Below are positions 15,195 through 24,442 of a stretch of 64,000 nt of DNA, piece after piece. The notes under the pieces are model-generated. The model saw nothing but the letters and a program-made list of their open reading frames with translations. It was not told the origin of the DNA and searched no databases. The DNA is taken from contig NZ_VFOW01000001.1 of assembly GCF_006716355.1 (NCBI RefSeq), positions 4,402,001-4,466,000 of the forward strand, read 5' to 3'. Within the stretch, counting starts at the first letter, position 1. Each line of letters opens with the position of its first letter. A program made the position numbers and the translations under genes. Source of the DNA: Stackebrandtia endophytica. GTDB taxonomy: Bacteria > Actinomycetota > Actinomycetes > Mycobacteriales > Micromonosporaceae.

Positions 15195-18100
15195 TTGTTC
15201 GGGGTGATCGCACGCGGAATCCGGTACCGGCCGGGGCGTTCGGTGGTGGTTCTGTTGTTGGCGATGGCCGCGACCGCCGCCGCCGTCCTCACCCCCGCCT
15301 ACGGATACGCCGCCGAACAGTCCCTGCTGACCGATGAACTGAACTCGCAGAACGAGCGGGCCACCCAGTTGCAGTTGTTCGCCGTCAGAAACTCCGACGT
15401 CGACTACACCGAGGTGCCCGCCCAGATCGGGGAGGCCGTCGACACGCTTCCTGCCATGCAGGTCTACACCGACCCGGTCGAGTTCATCCGGGTTACCACC
15501 CACACCACCGGCGGCTATTACGATGCGCGCGCACTGCTGGCTTACCGACAGGACGTCTGTGACCACCTCGTCATGGTCGACGGCGACTGCCAGGCCGGCC
15601 CCGGAGAGGTGCTGTTGTCGAAGCGATCGGCCGAAGCCGAACGGTTCGAGGTCGGCGACTCCATCGGCATCAAATCGGTTCAGGGAATCAACGTCGCCCA
15701 CACCGAACACGAAATAGTCGGGATCTACGAGCCCGCCGACGCCGGTGACCAGGAGTACTGGGGACGAAGCGGCTACTTCAGCCATGGCCCCGACCCCGAC
15801 GGCGTCGAATTCCTCGACGCCATGTTCGTCACGCAACCGCAGGCCGCCGACGAGTTCGCCGAAGGCATGCGAATGGGCGTCGACTATCAGCTCAACCTGA
15901 CCGCTCTGCGTGATTCCGACATCGACGCGATCCTCGCCGCCCTCGGCCGATTGGAGATTCCCGACGGCGCCGTCGAGGGTCTGACGCTGACCGTCGACAA
16001 CAACCTCACCGGCATCGTCGAGGCGATCCGGGACGGCCAGGCCCAGATCCGCGCCTCGGTACCGATCATCGCCGTGCCGCTGCTCCTGTTGTGCTGGTTC
16101 GTGCTGTATCTGGTGATGGCACGGCTCACCGAGGAACGCGCACCGGAGATCGGACTGGCGAAACTGCGAGGGCTTCGGTACGGCTCGGTCACCGGCTTCG
16201 CATTGGGAGAGGCGCTGCTGCTGATCGTGGCGGCGGTGCCGCTGGGCCTGCTCCTGGGGTTGGGCATCGTCCAGGTCACCGCGGCGCTGGTCCTGGCCGA
16301 GGGCACCTCGGTCACGCTTCGCGCCGACGTCTTCGGCTACGCCGGCCTGGCGCTGATCGGATCGCTGCTGGCGGTGCTGGCCGCGACCCGCCGCACCCTA
16401 CGCCGTCCGGTGCTCGACCTCCTGCAACGAGTGCCCGGTCAGACCCGTTGGCGCGCAGGGCTTCTGGAGGGTGGCGCGGTGGCGTTGGCCGTCGCGGCGA
16501 CTGCGCAGGTGCTGTTGGGCGACGACAACATGGTCGCCATGCTGGCTCCGGCGTTGTTGGCGGTGGTCGCCGGATTGGCGACGGCTCGGATCCTCGCGTT
16601 GATCGCGCGGGTGAGATTGCGTCGGGCTCGCCGTGTCGGCTCGGTGCGGCGGATGCTGGCCATGGTGCAGTTGGCGCGGCGGACCGAACATCGCCGCATC
16701 GTGGTGTTGCTGACCATCGCGGTGACCCTGTTGACGTTCGGGGTGGCGGCCTGGGACATGTCGGAGCACAACCGGCGGCTGGCGGCCTCCGACGCCCTAG
16801 GGGCCGACGTCATCTACCAGGTTGACGCCGCCAACCCCGGCCAACTCATGGACGTGGTGTCCGAACTGGACCCCGCTGCTGACGGCCTGATGGGTGTCAT
16901 GCGCACCGTGGAGAGATACGGCTCCCAGAACTTCCTGGTCGTGGCCGCGCAGACCGACCGCATGGCCGAGGTGATGCGGTGGCGCGATCAACAGGGCCCG
17001 GCACTCGACGATCTGGCGCGGCAACTGCACCCGCCCATGGGCGACCCGGTCCTCGTCGAGAAGTCGTTGCGGATCACCGCCACCGTGGAGTACGCCGTCG
17101 CCGACCGGCCGCTTCAGTTGAGCGCCAGGATCGTCGAACCGGGCCGGGCACCGCGCAACATGCTGTTGGGGCCGCTGGAGGAGGGTCGATCCCGGTACAG
17201 CGCCGACCTCATCGGCTGTTTCACCGGCTGCCGCCTGATCGGATTGGGGGTGGCACGTTACCCCGGCGACTTCAGCGACATCTCGTTCGCGTTGACGGTG
17301 GAGTCGGTGCGTGACGTTGACGGCGAGGTCCCGGTCCTCGGTGACGGTCAATGGCACCCCACCGGTACCACCCCCGACAACGTCACCTTCGACATCGACG
17401 CCACCGAATCCGGGCTGTCGCTGGCGGCCACCGCCGCCGACGTTCCCGAGCTGATAGCCGAGTTCCAGGTCGCGCCCGCGCCGCTGCCGGCGGTGCTGGC
17501 CGGACCCGCGCCCTACGACGATCCGGCCGCGACCCGGTTCCGGTTCCCGGCCGCGCACGGCAAACCCCAGCACTTCGAAGTCGTCGACACCGCCTCGGTG
17601 GTTCCCCGAGGAGGGACCCGGGCGCTGTTGGTCGACCTCGAATACACCGAGCGCATCGCCGAGACCTTCATCGATCTGTCGATCAAGAGCGACATCAGTT
17701 ACGAGGTGTGGGCGACCCAGGCGGCATCGGTCGACCTCGCCGAACGACTGGAGTCGGCAGGGTTGACCGTGTTGTCCACCGATTCCCGCCTCGATCAATT
17801 GGACCGGATGAGTCGACAACCTCCGGCGCTGGCACTGCGGCTGTATCTGTTGGCGGGTGCGGCGGCCCTCGTGTTGGCTGTCGGAGCGGTCGCGTTGACC
17901 TCGGCCGCCGGATCGCGGTCACGCCGCGACGACGACGCCGCGCTGCGGCTGTCCGGTGTGCCCGACTCGGTGCTGCGACGTTCCATGATCAGCGAATACG
18001 GTCACTGGGTCGGACTGCCGTTGGTCACCGGCGCAGTGACCGGTTTGATCGCCGCTTGGCTCGTGCTGCCGTCGATTCCGCTGATCACCTCCGGTGCCGG

Positions 18101-18251
18101 GGCGGGGCCGGTGGAGTACCGACTCGGGTCGACCTGGGTGCCCGGCGCGCTGGCGGCGGCGGTGGCGGCATTGTTGGTGACCGTGGCGATGGTGTGGCGG
18201 TCGAGACGGCGCGGCGCGACGCCGGACCGGTTGAGGGGAGGACGATCGTGA
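15195..18251 (+). CDS. FtsX-like ABC transporter permease (large, two-repeat type)
   Basis: I place the start at TTG 15195, eight bases after GGGAAGG; an earlier in-frame ATG at 15075 has no ribosome site. The product is about 1018 residues. A membrane segment near the N-terminus (SVVVLLLAMAATAAAVLTPAY) is followed by a long extracytoplasmic domain, a group of helices around residues 285-430 with the FtsX-type EIGLAKLRGLR loop, more helices, a second extracytoplasmic domain, and three C-terminal helices. This is the doubled FtsX/MacB-like arrangement of export or lipid-extraction permeases. It overlaps the downstream ATPase gene by 4 nt, so translation is coupled. Position right behind the cysteine-rich peptide suggests export of, or immunity to, that peptide (inference). 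Confidence 0.85.
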   Translation: MFGVIARGIRYRPGRSVVVLLLAMAATAAAVLTPAYGYAAEQSLLTDELNSQNERATQLQLFAVRNSDVDYTEVPAQIGEAVDTLPAMQVYTDPVEFIRVTTHTTGGYYDARALLAYRQDVCDHLVMVDGDCQAGPGEVLLSKRSAEAERFEVGDSIGIKSVQGINVAHTEHEIVGIYEPADAGDQEYWGRSGYFSHGPDPDGVEFLDAMFVTQPQAADEFAEGMRMGVDYQLNLTALRDSDIDAILAALGRLEIPDGAVEGLTLTVDNNLTGIVEAIRDGQAQIRASVPIIAVPLLLLCWFVLYLVMARLTEERAPEIGLAKLRGLRYGSVTGFALGEALLLIVAAVPLGLLLGLGIVQVTAALVLAEGTSVTLRADVFGYAGLALIGSLLAVLAATRRTLRRPVLDLLQRVPGQTRWRAGLLEGGAVALAVAATAQVLLGDDNMVAMLAPALLAVVAGLATARILALIARVRLRRARRVGSVRRMLAMVQLARRTEHRRIVVLLTIAVTLLTFGVAAWDMSEHNRRLAASDALGADVIYQVDAANPGQLMDVVSELDPAADGLMGVMRTVERYGSQNFLVVAAQTDRMAEVMRWRDQQGPALDDLARQLHPPMGDPVLVEKSLRITATVEYAVADRPLQLSARIVEPGRAPRNMLLGPLEEGRSRYSADLIGCFTGCRLIGLGVARYPGDFSDISFALTVESVRDVDGEVPVLGDGQWHPTGTTPDNVTFDIDATESGLSLAATAADVPELIAEFQVAPAPLPAVLAGPAPYDDPAATRFRFPAAHGKPQHFEVVDTASVVPRGGTRALLVDLEYTERIAETFIDLSIKSDISYEVWATQAASVDLAERLESAGLTVLSTDSRLDQLDRMSRQPPALALRLYLLAGAAALVLAVGAVALTSAAGSRSRRDDDAALRLSGVPDSVLRRSMISEYGHWVGLPLVTGAVTGLIAAWLVLPSIPLITSGAGAGPVEYRLGSTWVPGALAAAVAALLVTVAMVWRSRRRGATPDRLRGGRS

Positions 18252-19102
18252 GTCAACCGCCGGTTCGCATCACGGGAGTCCCGGTCACCTGCCGGGGCCT
18301 GGTGTTCATCTACAAGGTGGAGGGATACGACGTCGTCGCGCTGTCGCGAGTGGACCTCGACATCGCCGCCGGTGAAGCCGTGGCCCTGGTGGGGCCGTCC
18401 GGGTCGGGCAAGTCCACACTGCTGTCACTGATGGCCGGGCTGTTGAAGCCCGCCGCCGGCAGTCTGCGCGTCGGTCGCCATGACCTGGCACGGGCGCGTT
18501 CGGCTGAGCTGCAACGGATGCGCGCCACCGAACTCGGGGTGGTGTTGCAGGGCGACCGCAACCTGCTGCCGTACCTGTCCGCCGTCGACAACCTGCGGTT
18601 TGCGCAACGCGGCGGCCCCCGCGCGGGACTGCCCGACCCCCACGACCTGCTGGAGTTGGTCGGGTTGCGTGGCGACGCCGTGGCTCGGGCACTGCCGCGC
18701 GATCTGACTCCCGGTCAACGGCAGCAACTGTCGGTGGCCACCGGCGCCGCGATCGGCGGGGGACTGCTGTTGGCCGACGAACCGACCTCGCAATTGGACG
18801 CCGAGGCGCGTGAGGAGGTCGTCGCCGCACTGTTGGCGGTCAACGTGACCGGCAGAACGGTGGTCGTGGTGACCCACGACCCCGACATCGGTGTCCGTTT
18901 CGGACGATCCGTGACCATCAGGGACGGACGAGTCGGAGCCGAGGGACGAAGCGGGGAGAACTTCCTGGTCGTGGGTGCCGACGGCGCGGTCCACCTGCCG
19001 ACCGAACTGTTGACCGAGCTGCCGCCGGGAACCCTACTGCGGGTGGAGGCGGCCGGAACCGGTGGAATCCTGCTGCGCGTGGCCGAAACGGAGTCGTCAT
19101 GA
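18248..19102 (+). CDS. ABC transporter ATP-binding protein with degenerate signature motif
   Basis: GTG at 18248 overlaps the permease stop (GTGA) and follows GAGGGGAGG. Of 284 residues, about 220 form a MacB/LolD-type ATPase: Walker A GPSGSGKST, Q-loop VVLQGDRN, Walker B LLLADEPTSQLD and switch His in THDPD. The signature is LTPGQRQQ in place of LSGGQ, suggesting one weakened ATP site if it pairs with the next gene's normal ATPase. A C-terminal extension of about 60 residues (from GRSGENFLVVGADG) is unusual for this family and may contact the permease or regulate it. Stop and next start overlap as ATGA. Confidence 0.9.
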   Translation: MSQPPVRITGVPVTCRGLVFIYKVEGYDVVALSRVDLDIAAGEAVALVGPSGSGKSTLLSLMAGLLKPAAGSLRVGRHDLARARSAELQRMRATELGVVLQGDRNLLPYLSAVDNLRFAQRGGPRAGLPDPHDLLELVGLRGDAVARALPRDLTPGQRQQLSVATGAAIGGGLLLADEPTSQLDAEAREEVVAALLAVNVTGRTVVVVTHDPDIGVRFGRSVTIRDGRVGAEGRSGENFLVVGADGAVHLPTELLTELPPGTLLRVEAAGTGGILLRVAETESS

Positions 19103-19728
19103 TCACCGTCACCGACCTCTCGGTGCGCTACGAGACGACCATGGCGCTGGAGGGGGTGAGTTTCTCGACCCCGGCGGGTCGACTCCTGGCCCTCACCGGT
19201 GCCTCCGGAGCAGGCAAGACCACTCTGTTGTGGAGCATCGCGGGATTGATCAGCCCCGATGCGGGCACGGTCGCGTTCGAGGACGAGACCCTCGGTGTGG
19301 AACAGGTTTCGCTGATCCCGCAGGGAAACGCCCTGGTATCGGTGTTGACGGCGCAGGAGAACCTGACGGTGCCGCTACTGGCCGCCGGTGTCGACCCCGG
19401 TGAGGCGACCGAACGCGCGACCGCAGCATTGGAACGGTTGGGAGTGGAGGGTCAAGCCCGCCAACTCGTCGAGCAACTGTCCGGTGGACAACGACAGCGG
19501 GTCGCCATCGCCCGAGCCATCGCGGCACGTCCCCGGATCCTGCTCGCCGACGAGATTACGTCTGATCTGGACGCACGTAACCGTGACCTGGCCCTGGAGA
19601 TCCTCCGCCAGGAGGCCGAACGCGGCGTGGCGGTCGTATTCGCCACCCACGACCCGGAGGCTGCCGCCCACTGCGATGCCCGGTTGCACCTCATCGACGG
19701 CCGAGTCGAGAACCCCGGCACCGCATAG
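19099..19728 (+). CDS. ABC transporter ATP-binding protein
   Basis: A compact 209-residue ATPase whose ATG overlaps the previous gene by 4 nt. Walker A GASGAGKTT, signature LSGGQRQR, Walker B ILLADEITSDLD (Ile replacing the usual Pro of DEPT) and switch His THDPE are all present. With the preceding ATPase, which has a degenerate signature, it probably makes a heterodimer driving the doubled FtsX permease, so the transporter is one large permease with two different ATPases. No further gene follows closely, so the unit ends here. Confidence 0.92.
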   Translation: MITVTDLSVRYETTMALEGVSFSTPAGRLLALTGASGAGKTTLLWSIAGLISPDAGTVAFEDETLGVEQVSLIPQGNALVSVLTAQENLTVPLLAAGVDPGEATERATAALERLGVEGQARQLVEQLSGGQRQRVAIARAIAARPRILLADEITSDLDARNRDLALEILRQEAERGVAVVFATHDPEAAAHCDARLHLIDGRVENPGTA

Positions 19729-19922
19729 GGTCTCGGGGGGATCGGCGGTCGGGAGGCTCTATTCCCCGTCCACTGAAGATGGTCAGGCCTGTCGGCCGGG
19801 CCGGGAGACCGCGAACGGCACCTGCGGGTCGAATGTCCGAGTTTGCATCACGCTACGTCGATGTTGAAAACTTGCGGGCCACCCGTATTGCCGGTAGCCC
19901 ACCGACATGGCAGGATCGCCGC

Positions 19923-21488
19923 ATGTGGAATCGACCCCTTTCCCACGCGGTCGCGGTGGCCGCCTTGATCGCCGGAAGCCTCACTGTGGCCACTGTGGTC
20001 TCAGCCGAGGAGTCCGGTGACGAGAACCTTCGCGCCGCGCTCGACCAGATCCTCTCCGACGACGCCTACAGTGGCGCCCAGCTGGGATTGGTCGTCGCCG
20101 ATGCCGAATCCGGTGAGGTCCTCTACGACCGTGGCGGTTCGCAGCGCCTGGTGCCGGCCTCCAACACGAAGCTGCTGACCTCGGCTGCCGCGATCGGTCT
20201 CCTCGGTGAGGACTACACCTTCACCACCGACGTCGCCACCGACGGCACCCAACGCGGTCGTGTGCTGCACGGTGACCTCTACCTACGCGGCACCGGCGAC
20301 CCGACGATGCTCGCCGCCGACTACGACGCGCTGGCCGCCGAGATCGCCGCCAGCGGTGTGAAACACATTCGGGGCGACCTCGTCGCCGACGACACGGCCT
20401 TCGATTCGGTCCGGTTGGGGCCCGAATGGGGCTGGGACGACCTCAGTTACTACTACGCCGCCGAGATCTCGGCCCTGACGGTCGCGCCGGACACCGACTA
20501 CGACGCCGGGACCGTGGTCGTGACGGTCGAGGCCGGAGCCGAGGGCGAAGCCCCGACCATCAGCGTCGACCCGCCCACCGATTGGGTGGAGTTCGACAAC
20601 CGCGCCACCACGGTCGCCGAGGGCGGTTCCAGTTCGATCGGCATCGAGCGCAGGTACGGATCGAACCTCATCGAGATCACCGGCCAGCTCCCCGAAGGCG
20701 GGTCGTCCAGTGAATGGGTGACGGTGTCCAATCCGACCGGTTACGCCGCCGACGTGTTCGCCGCGGCACTGAAGGACCACGGGGTGCGGGTGTCCGGTGA
20801 CATCCGATTGGGACAGTCCACTCCCGATGGTGCGGCGACTCTGGCGTCGCACGAGTCGATGGATCTGGCGGACCTGCTCGTCCCGTTCATGAAACTGTCC
20901 AACAACGGGCACGCCGAAACCCTGACCAAGGCCATCGGACGTGAGATCTCCGGCGAGGGAACCTGGTCGGCGGGACTGTCGGCCATCGAGGACTTCGTCG
21001 GCCAGTGGGGCATGAACGTCGACACGCAGCGCCAGTCCGACGGGTCCGGGTTGTCACGGTGGAACCTCATTCCGACACGTGAATTCGCGAACCTGCTGGT
21101 TGCGGTGCGGTCGGCCGAGTGGTACGACACCTGGTACGCCTCGATGCCGATCGCATGTGAGAGCGACCGGTTCGAGGGCGGTACGCTGCGCAGCCGGATG
21201 TGCGACACCCCGGCGGAATCCAATGTGCATGCCAAGACCGGATCCCTGACCTCGGTCAGCGGCCTGTCGGGATATGTCACCGACGCCGACGGGCGGGAAC
21301 TGGTGTTCAGTTTCATCTCGAACGACTACCTGGTGTCATCGGTCAAGGGCATCGAGGACGCCGTCGCGATCACGCTGGCGTCGTACAGTCAGGACGGTGA
21401 AGCCAGTGTGTCCAGTGTGACCACGACACGTGCCGATGACGGTCCCACCGATCGGGAATGCTCCTGGGTGAAACCCTCGGTCTGCTAA
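19923..21488 (+). CDS. dacB: D-alanyl-D-alanine carboxypeptidase/endopeptidase, PBP4 class (peptidase S13)
   Basis: Starting at ATG 19923 the 521-residue protein has a clean signal peptide (LSHAVAVAALIAGSLTVATVVSA). The three penicillin-binding motifs are SNTK (Ser80 nucleophile, Lys83), SNN in MKLSNNGHAE, and KTG in AKTGSLTSVSG. The long insertion between the first two motifs is characteristic of the S13/PBP4 family, which trims terminal D-Ala and cleaves peptide cross-links in the cell wall. Probably a free secreted enzyme; no membrane anchor is visible at the C-terminus. Upstream in-frame codons to 19779 lack a ribosome site and signal features. Confidence 0.93.
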   Translation: MWNRPLSHAVAVAALIAGSLTVATVVSAEESGDENLRAALDQILSDDAYSGAQLGLVVADAESGEVLYDRGGSQRLVPASNTKLLTSAAAIGLLGEDYTFTTDVATDGTQRGRVLHGDLYLRGTGDPTMLAADYDALAAEIAASGVKHIRGDLVADDTAFDSVRLGPEWGWDDLSYYYAAEISALTVAPDTDYDAGTVVVTVEAGAEGEAPTISVDPPTDWVEFDNRATTVAEGGSSSIGIERRYGSNLIEITGQLPEGGSSSEWVTVSNPTGYAADVFAAALKDHGVRVSGDIRLGQSTPDGAATLASHESMDLADLLVPFMKLSNNGHAETLTKAIGREISGEGTWSAGLSAIEDFVGQWGMNVDTQRQSDGSGLSRWNLIPTREFANLLVAVRSAEWYDTWYASMPIACESDRFEGGTLRSRMCDTPAESNVHAKTGSLTSVSGLSGYVTDADGRELVFSFISNDYLVSSVKGIEDAVAITLASYSQDGEASVSSVTTTRADDGPTDRECSWVKPSVC

Positions 21489-21501
21489 CGGATCCGCTGA
21501 C

Positions 21502-21534
21502 AGTGGCCGTCCCGCGATGCGCGGCACGGCCACT
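21502..21534 (+). terminator. Hairpin terminator after the PBP4 gene
   Basis: AGTGGCCGT (21502-21510) with ACGGCCACT (21526-21534), inner CCGCG with CGCGG around an ATG loop, one C-C mismatch between; 13 nt after the stop. Confidence 0.7.
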
Positions 21535-21654
21535 TCGCTGTAATCGGACCGATACCGATTGGGCGGGCTCGGATAAGCTCGGTGCAACCGCCACGGGCGA
21601 ATCTCAACCCTGCTTCGTCCGTCGTTACGGGTCAATCTGCGTTAGGAGCCGTCG

Positions 21655-22272
21655 ATGTCGTTGTCCATACTGCCAATCGGTAAACCGTTGGGAGCATGTT
21701 TTCCGGCGTCCGACCCGCCGGCCGAAGAGCCGGCGTTCTATGAAGTTCACGTGGGTAGTCAGGTAGAAACACTGACTCCCATGGAATGGTTTGTCTACAG
21801 TGGCGCGTATGCGGACGTCGATCAGCACTCCGACCACCTGGTCGACCGTGACTGGCTGATCAATCAGCTCAGCGGCGAGGTCTCCTCCTCCCACATCTCG
21901 GCGGAGCTCGACAACCTGATCAACCGGGGGCTGTTGTTGGAGGCCAACCTGCGCGGCCACTCCCACGTCGACGTCCTCACCGGCTACCGGATCGTCCCCA
22001 CCGGGGTGGGTATCAGCAACTCGCCGCAGGATCCGGCGCTGCGGTGGATCGGGCAGCGGGGCGAGGGAATGTTGGGTATTCCGCAACTGTCGTTCCTGGT
22101 GTGGTCGTTCTCCTACCGAACGAACTCCATGTGGGACTGCTGCACGATGTTCGCCGAAGAACCCGACTCCGTCAACGGTGCCACCGCCACCGACATCGGG
22201 GCGCAGATCGCCGACTCGTTGCCGTCGATCATCGCGCTCGAACTGGGTTACCTGGAGCCCGCCGACGCCTGA
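21655..22272 (+). CDS. Conserved-looking hypothetical protein, soluble
   Basis: A 205-residue protein with clear GC-type codon usage and an ATG preceded by GGAG. I do not recognise a family with confidence. The sequence is soluble and mixed alpha/beta. An N-terminal MSLSILPIGKPLGACFP segment precedes a region (residues 40-100) whose pattern MEWFVYSGAYADVD, then LINQLSG, SSSHISAELDNLINRGLLLE, reads like a winged-helix (a helix pair followed by RGLLLE, as in MarR-type wings). A DNA-binding or adaptor role is possible but unproven. A strong terminator follows 53 nt later. Confidence 0.7.
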   Translation: MSLSILPIGKPLGACFPASDPPAEEPAFYEVHVGSQVETLTPMEWFVYSGAYADVDQHSDHLVDRDWLINQLSGEVSSSHISAELDNLINRGLLLEANLRGHSHVDVLTGYRIVPTGVGISNSPQDPALRWIGQRGEGMLGIPQLSFLVWSFSYRTNSMWDCCTMFAEEPDSVNGATATDIGAQIADSLPSIIALELGYLEPADA

Positions 22273-22325
22273 AGAAACCCCCGTCCATCCCGACGGGTCG
22301 CAGGGCGGCGCACATCGAGACAACC

Positions 22326-22367
22326 CCGGCCGAACATGACCGCGATGCGCGAATGTTCGGCCGGTTT
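22326..22367 (+). terminator. Terminator after the hypothetical gene
   Basis: CCGGCCGAACAT (22326-22337) and ATGTTCGGCCGG (22353-22364) are perfect 12-bp arms with a 15-nt loop, followed by TTT. Confidence 0.75.
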
Positions 22368-22513
22368 GTCATGATTCGACGACCACGATCGGCGGTTACC
22401 GGTGAGTTCACCGCAGTCTCACGGGCGACAACCGCCACACCCTAGTCATCGTTAAGGATCGCGAACTACGATGGCCTCAGCTACCGGAAAGCGCGAAGGG
22501 ACGTACAAGCATC

Positions 22514-24250
22514 GTGGACGCCAACGACATCGCCGAAGGCCGTCAGCGCTGGCAAGCGCGCTACGACGCCGCCCGGAAACGGGACGCCGACTTCACGACC
22601 CTCTCCGGGCTGGAAGTCGACCCCGTATACGGTCCACCGGCCGACCAGCCCGACCCGCGCATGGAACGTATCGGATGGCCCGGCGAATTCCCCTACACCC
22701 GCGGCCTGTACCCCACCGGGTACCGCGGCCGAAACTGGACCATCCGGCAGTTCTCCGGATTCGGTAACGCCGTCCAGACCAACGAGCGCTACAAACTGCT
22801 GCTGCGCTCCGGCGGTGGCGGACTGAGCGTCGCCTTCGACATGCCGACCCTCATGGGTCGCGATTCGGACGACCCGCGCGCGCTCGGCGAAGTCGGGCAC
22901 TGCGGTGTCGCCATCGACTCCGCCGCCGACATGGACGTCCTGTTCGGCGGTATTCCGCTGGCCGACGTCACCACGTCGATGACCATCTCCGGTCCCGCGG
23001 TCCCCGCGTTCTGCATGTACCTGGTCGCCGCCGAACGTCAGGGCGCCGACCTATCCAAACTCGACGGTACTTTGCAGACGGACATCTTCAAGGAATACAT
23101 CGCGCAGAAGGAATGGCTGTACCCGCCGGAACCGCACCTGCGACTCATCGGCGACCTCATGGCCTACTGCGCCACCGAGATCCCGCGCTACAAGCCGCTG
23201 TCGGTGTCGGGCTACCACATCCGTGAGGCCGGTTCCACCGCCGCTCAAGAACTCGCCTTCACCATCGCCGACGGATTCGGCTACGCCGAACTCGGACTGT
23301 CACGCGGACTCGACATCAACGTGTTCGGCCCCGGGCTGTCGTTCTTCTTCGATTCCCACATCGACTTCTTCGAAGAGATCGCCAAATTCCGTGCCGCCCG
23401 CCGCATCTGGGCGCGCTGGATGCGCGACGTCTACGGCGCCACCAGCGAGAAGGCGCAGTGGCTGCGCTTCCACACCCAGACCGCCGGCGTGTCGCTGACG
23501 GCCCAGCAGCCCTACAACAACGTCGTGCGCACCGGGGTCGAAGCCCTCGCCGCCGTCCTGGGCGGCACCAACTCGTTGCACACCAACGCCCTCGACGAAA
23601 CCCTCGCGCTTCCCACCGATGAGACCGCCGAGATCGCGCTGCGCACCCAGGCGGTGCTCATGGAGGAGACCGGCGTCGCCAACGTCGCCGACCCGCTGGG
23701 CGGCTCCTGGTACGTCGAAGCACTCACCGACAAGATCGAGGCCGAAGCCGAGGCCATCTTCCGCCGTATCCTCGCCCTCGGCGGCGAAACCGAAGGCGAG
23801 ACCGCCGGCGAAATCGCCCGTGGGGCCATGTCCACCGGGCGCCACTCGATCGGCCCGGTCACCAGCGGCATCCTGCGCGGCATCGAAGAAGGCTGGTTCA
23901 CCGCCGAGATCGCCGAGGCCGCCTTCACCTACCAGCAGCAGCTCGAACGCGGTGAGAAGCGCATCGTCGGCGTCAACTGCCACACCGAGACCGTTTCGAA
24001 GGACCTGGAGATCCTGCGGATCTCCGGCGACGTCGAGACCGAGCAGGTGGCGGCCCTGGCCGATCGCCGCAAACAGCGCGACGAGGCCGCCGTCGACGCC
24101 GCCCTCAAGCGGATGCTGGAGGTCGGCCGCACCGACGCCAACCTGATCCCGTCAATGCTCGACGCCGTCCGAGCCGAGGCCACCCTCGGCGAGATCTGCA
24201 ACGTCTTCCGAGCCGAATGGGGCGAATACCAGGAGCCCGCGCGGTTCTAG
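22514..24250 (+). CDS. icmA: Acyl-CoA mutase large subunit, isobutyryl-CoA mutase (IcmA) type
   Basis: A 578-residue B12-dependent mutase catalytic subunit with the substrate-binding barrel but no C-terminal cobalamin-binding domain, so it needs a separate small subunit (IcmB), which is not in the window. Two residues separate the subfamilies: methylmalonyl-CoA mutase has Tyr and Arg contacting the carboxylate, isobutyryl-CoA mutase has Phe and Gln. Here the motifs are WTIRQF (Phe80) and KEYIAQKE (Gln198), matching IcmA numbering as I know it. The expected reaction is isobutyryl-CoA to and from n-butyryl-CoA, linking valine breakdown and butyrate-derived precursors. GYHIREAG holds the conserved His. 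GTG start. No partner genes are adjacent. Confidence 0.88.
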   Translation: MDANDIAEGRQRWQARYDAARKRDADFTTLSGLEVDPVYGPPADQPDPRMERIGWPGEFPYTRGLYPTGYRGRNWTIRQFSGFGNAVQTNERYKLLLRSGGGGLSVAFDMPTLMGRDSDDPRALGEVGHCGVAIDSAADMDVLFGGIPLADVTTSMTISGPAVPAFCMYLVAAERQGADLSKLDGTLQTDIFKEYIAQKEWLYPPEPHLRLIGDLMAYCATEIPRYKPLSVSGYHIREAGSTAAQELAFTIADGFGYAELGLSRGLDINVFGPGLSFFFDSHIDFFEEIAKFRAARRIWARWMRDVYGATSEKAQWLRFHTQTAGVSLTAQQPYNNVVRTGVEALAAVLGGTNSLHTNALDETLALPTDETAEIALRTQAVLMEETGVANVADPLGGSWYVEALTDKIEAEAEAIFRRILALGGETEGETAGEIARGAMSTGRHSIGPVTSGILRGIEEGWFTAEIAEAAFTYQQQLERGEKRIVGVNCHTETVSKDLEILRISGDVETEQVAALADRRKQRDEAAVDAALKRMLEVGRTDANLIPSMLDAVRAEATLGEICNVFRAEWGEYQEPARF

Positions 24251-24353
24251 AGTTACAGGTGTCCGTTTGTGCACGGACTGTTCGAAGTGATCGGAGCCTC
24301 TCCTGCATCCGATAGCATGCATGGAGGAGACTTAGGTCTCCGATCCCGCCTTA

Positions 24354-24384
24354 GGCCTCGCAGTTGCGGGGCCTTCGTGCTTTT
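24354..24384 (+). terminator. Terminator after icmA
   Basis: GGCCTCGCA and TGCGGGGCC (24354-24373) pair with one G-T, followed by TTCGTGCTTTT. A second small hairpin, GGAGAC-TTAG-GTCTCC, precedes it at about 24325-24340. Confidence 0.6.
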
Positions 24385-24442
24385 GCCGATGGTTGGTGCC
24401 AGCATTGTCACGGGTCGGTGGGGCGAATGACGCCACTTCGGT

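Noticed and set aside
17351-18247. N-terminal extension of the first ABC ATPase into the permease gene
   Set aside because: The frame is open but overlaps the permease coding sequence and translates to Arg/Gly-rich sequence; GTG 18248 has a ribosome site and starts the domain.
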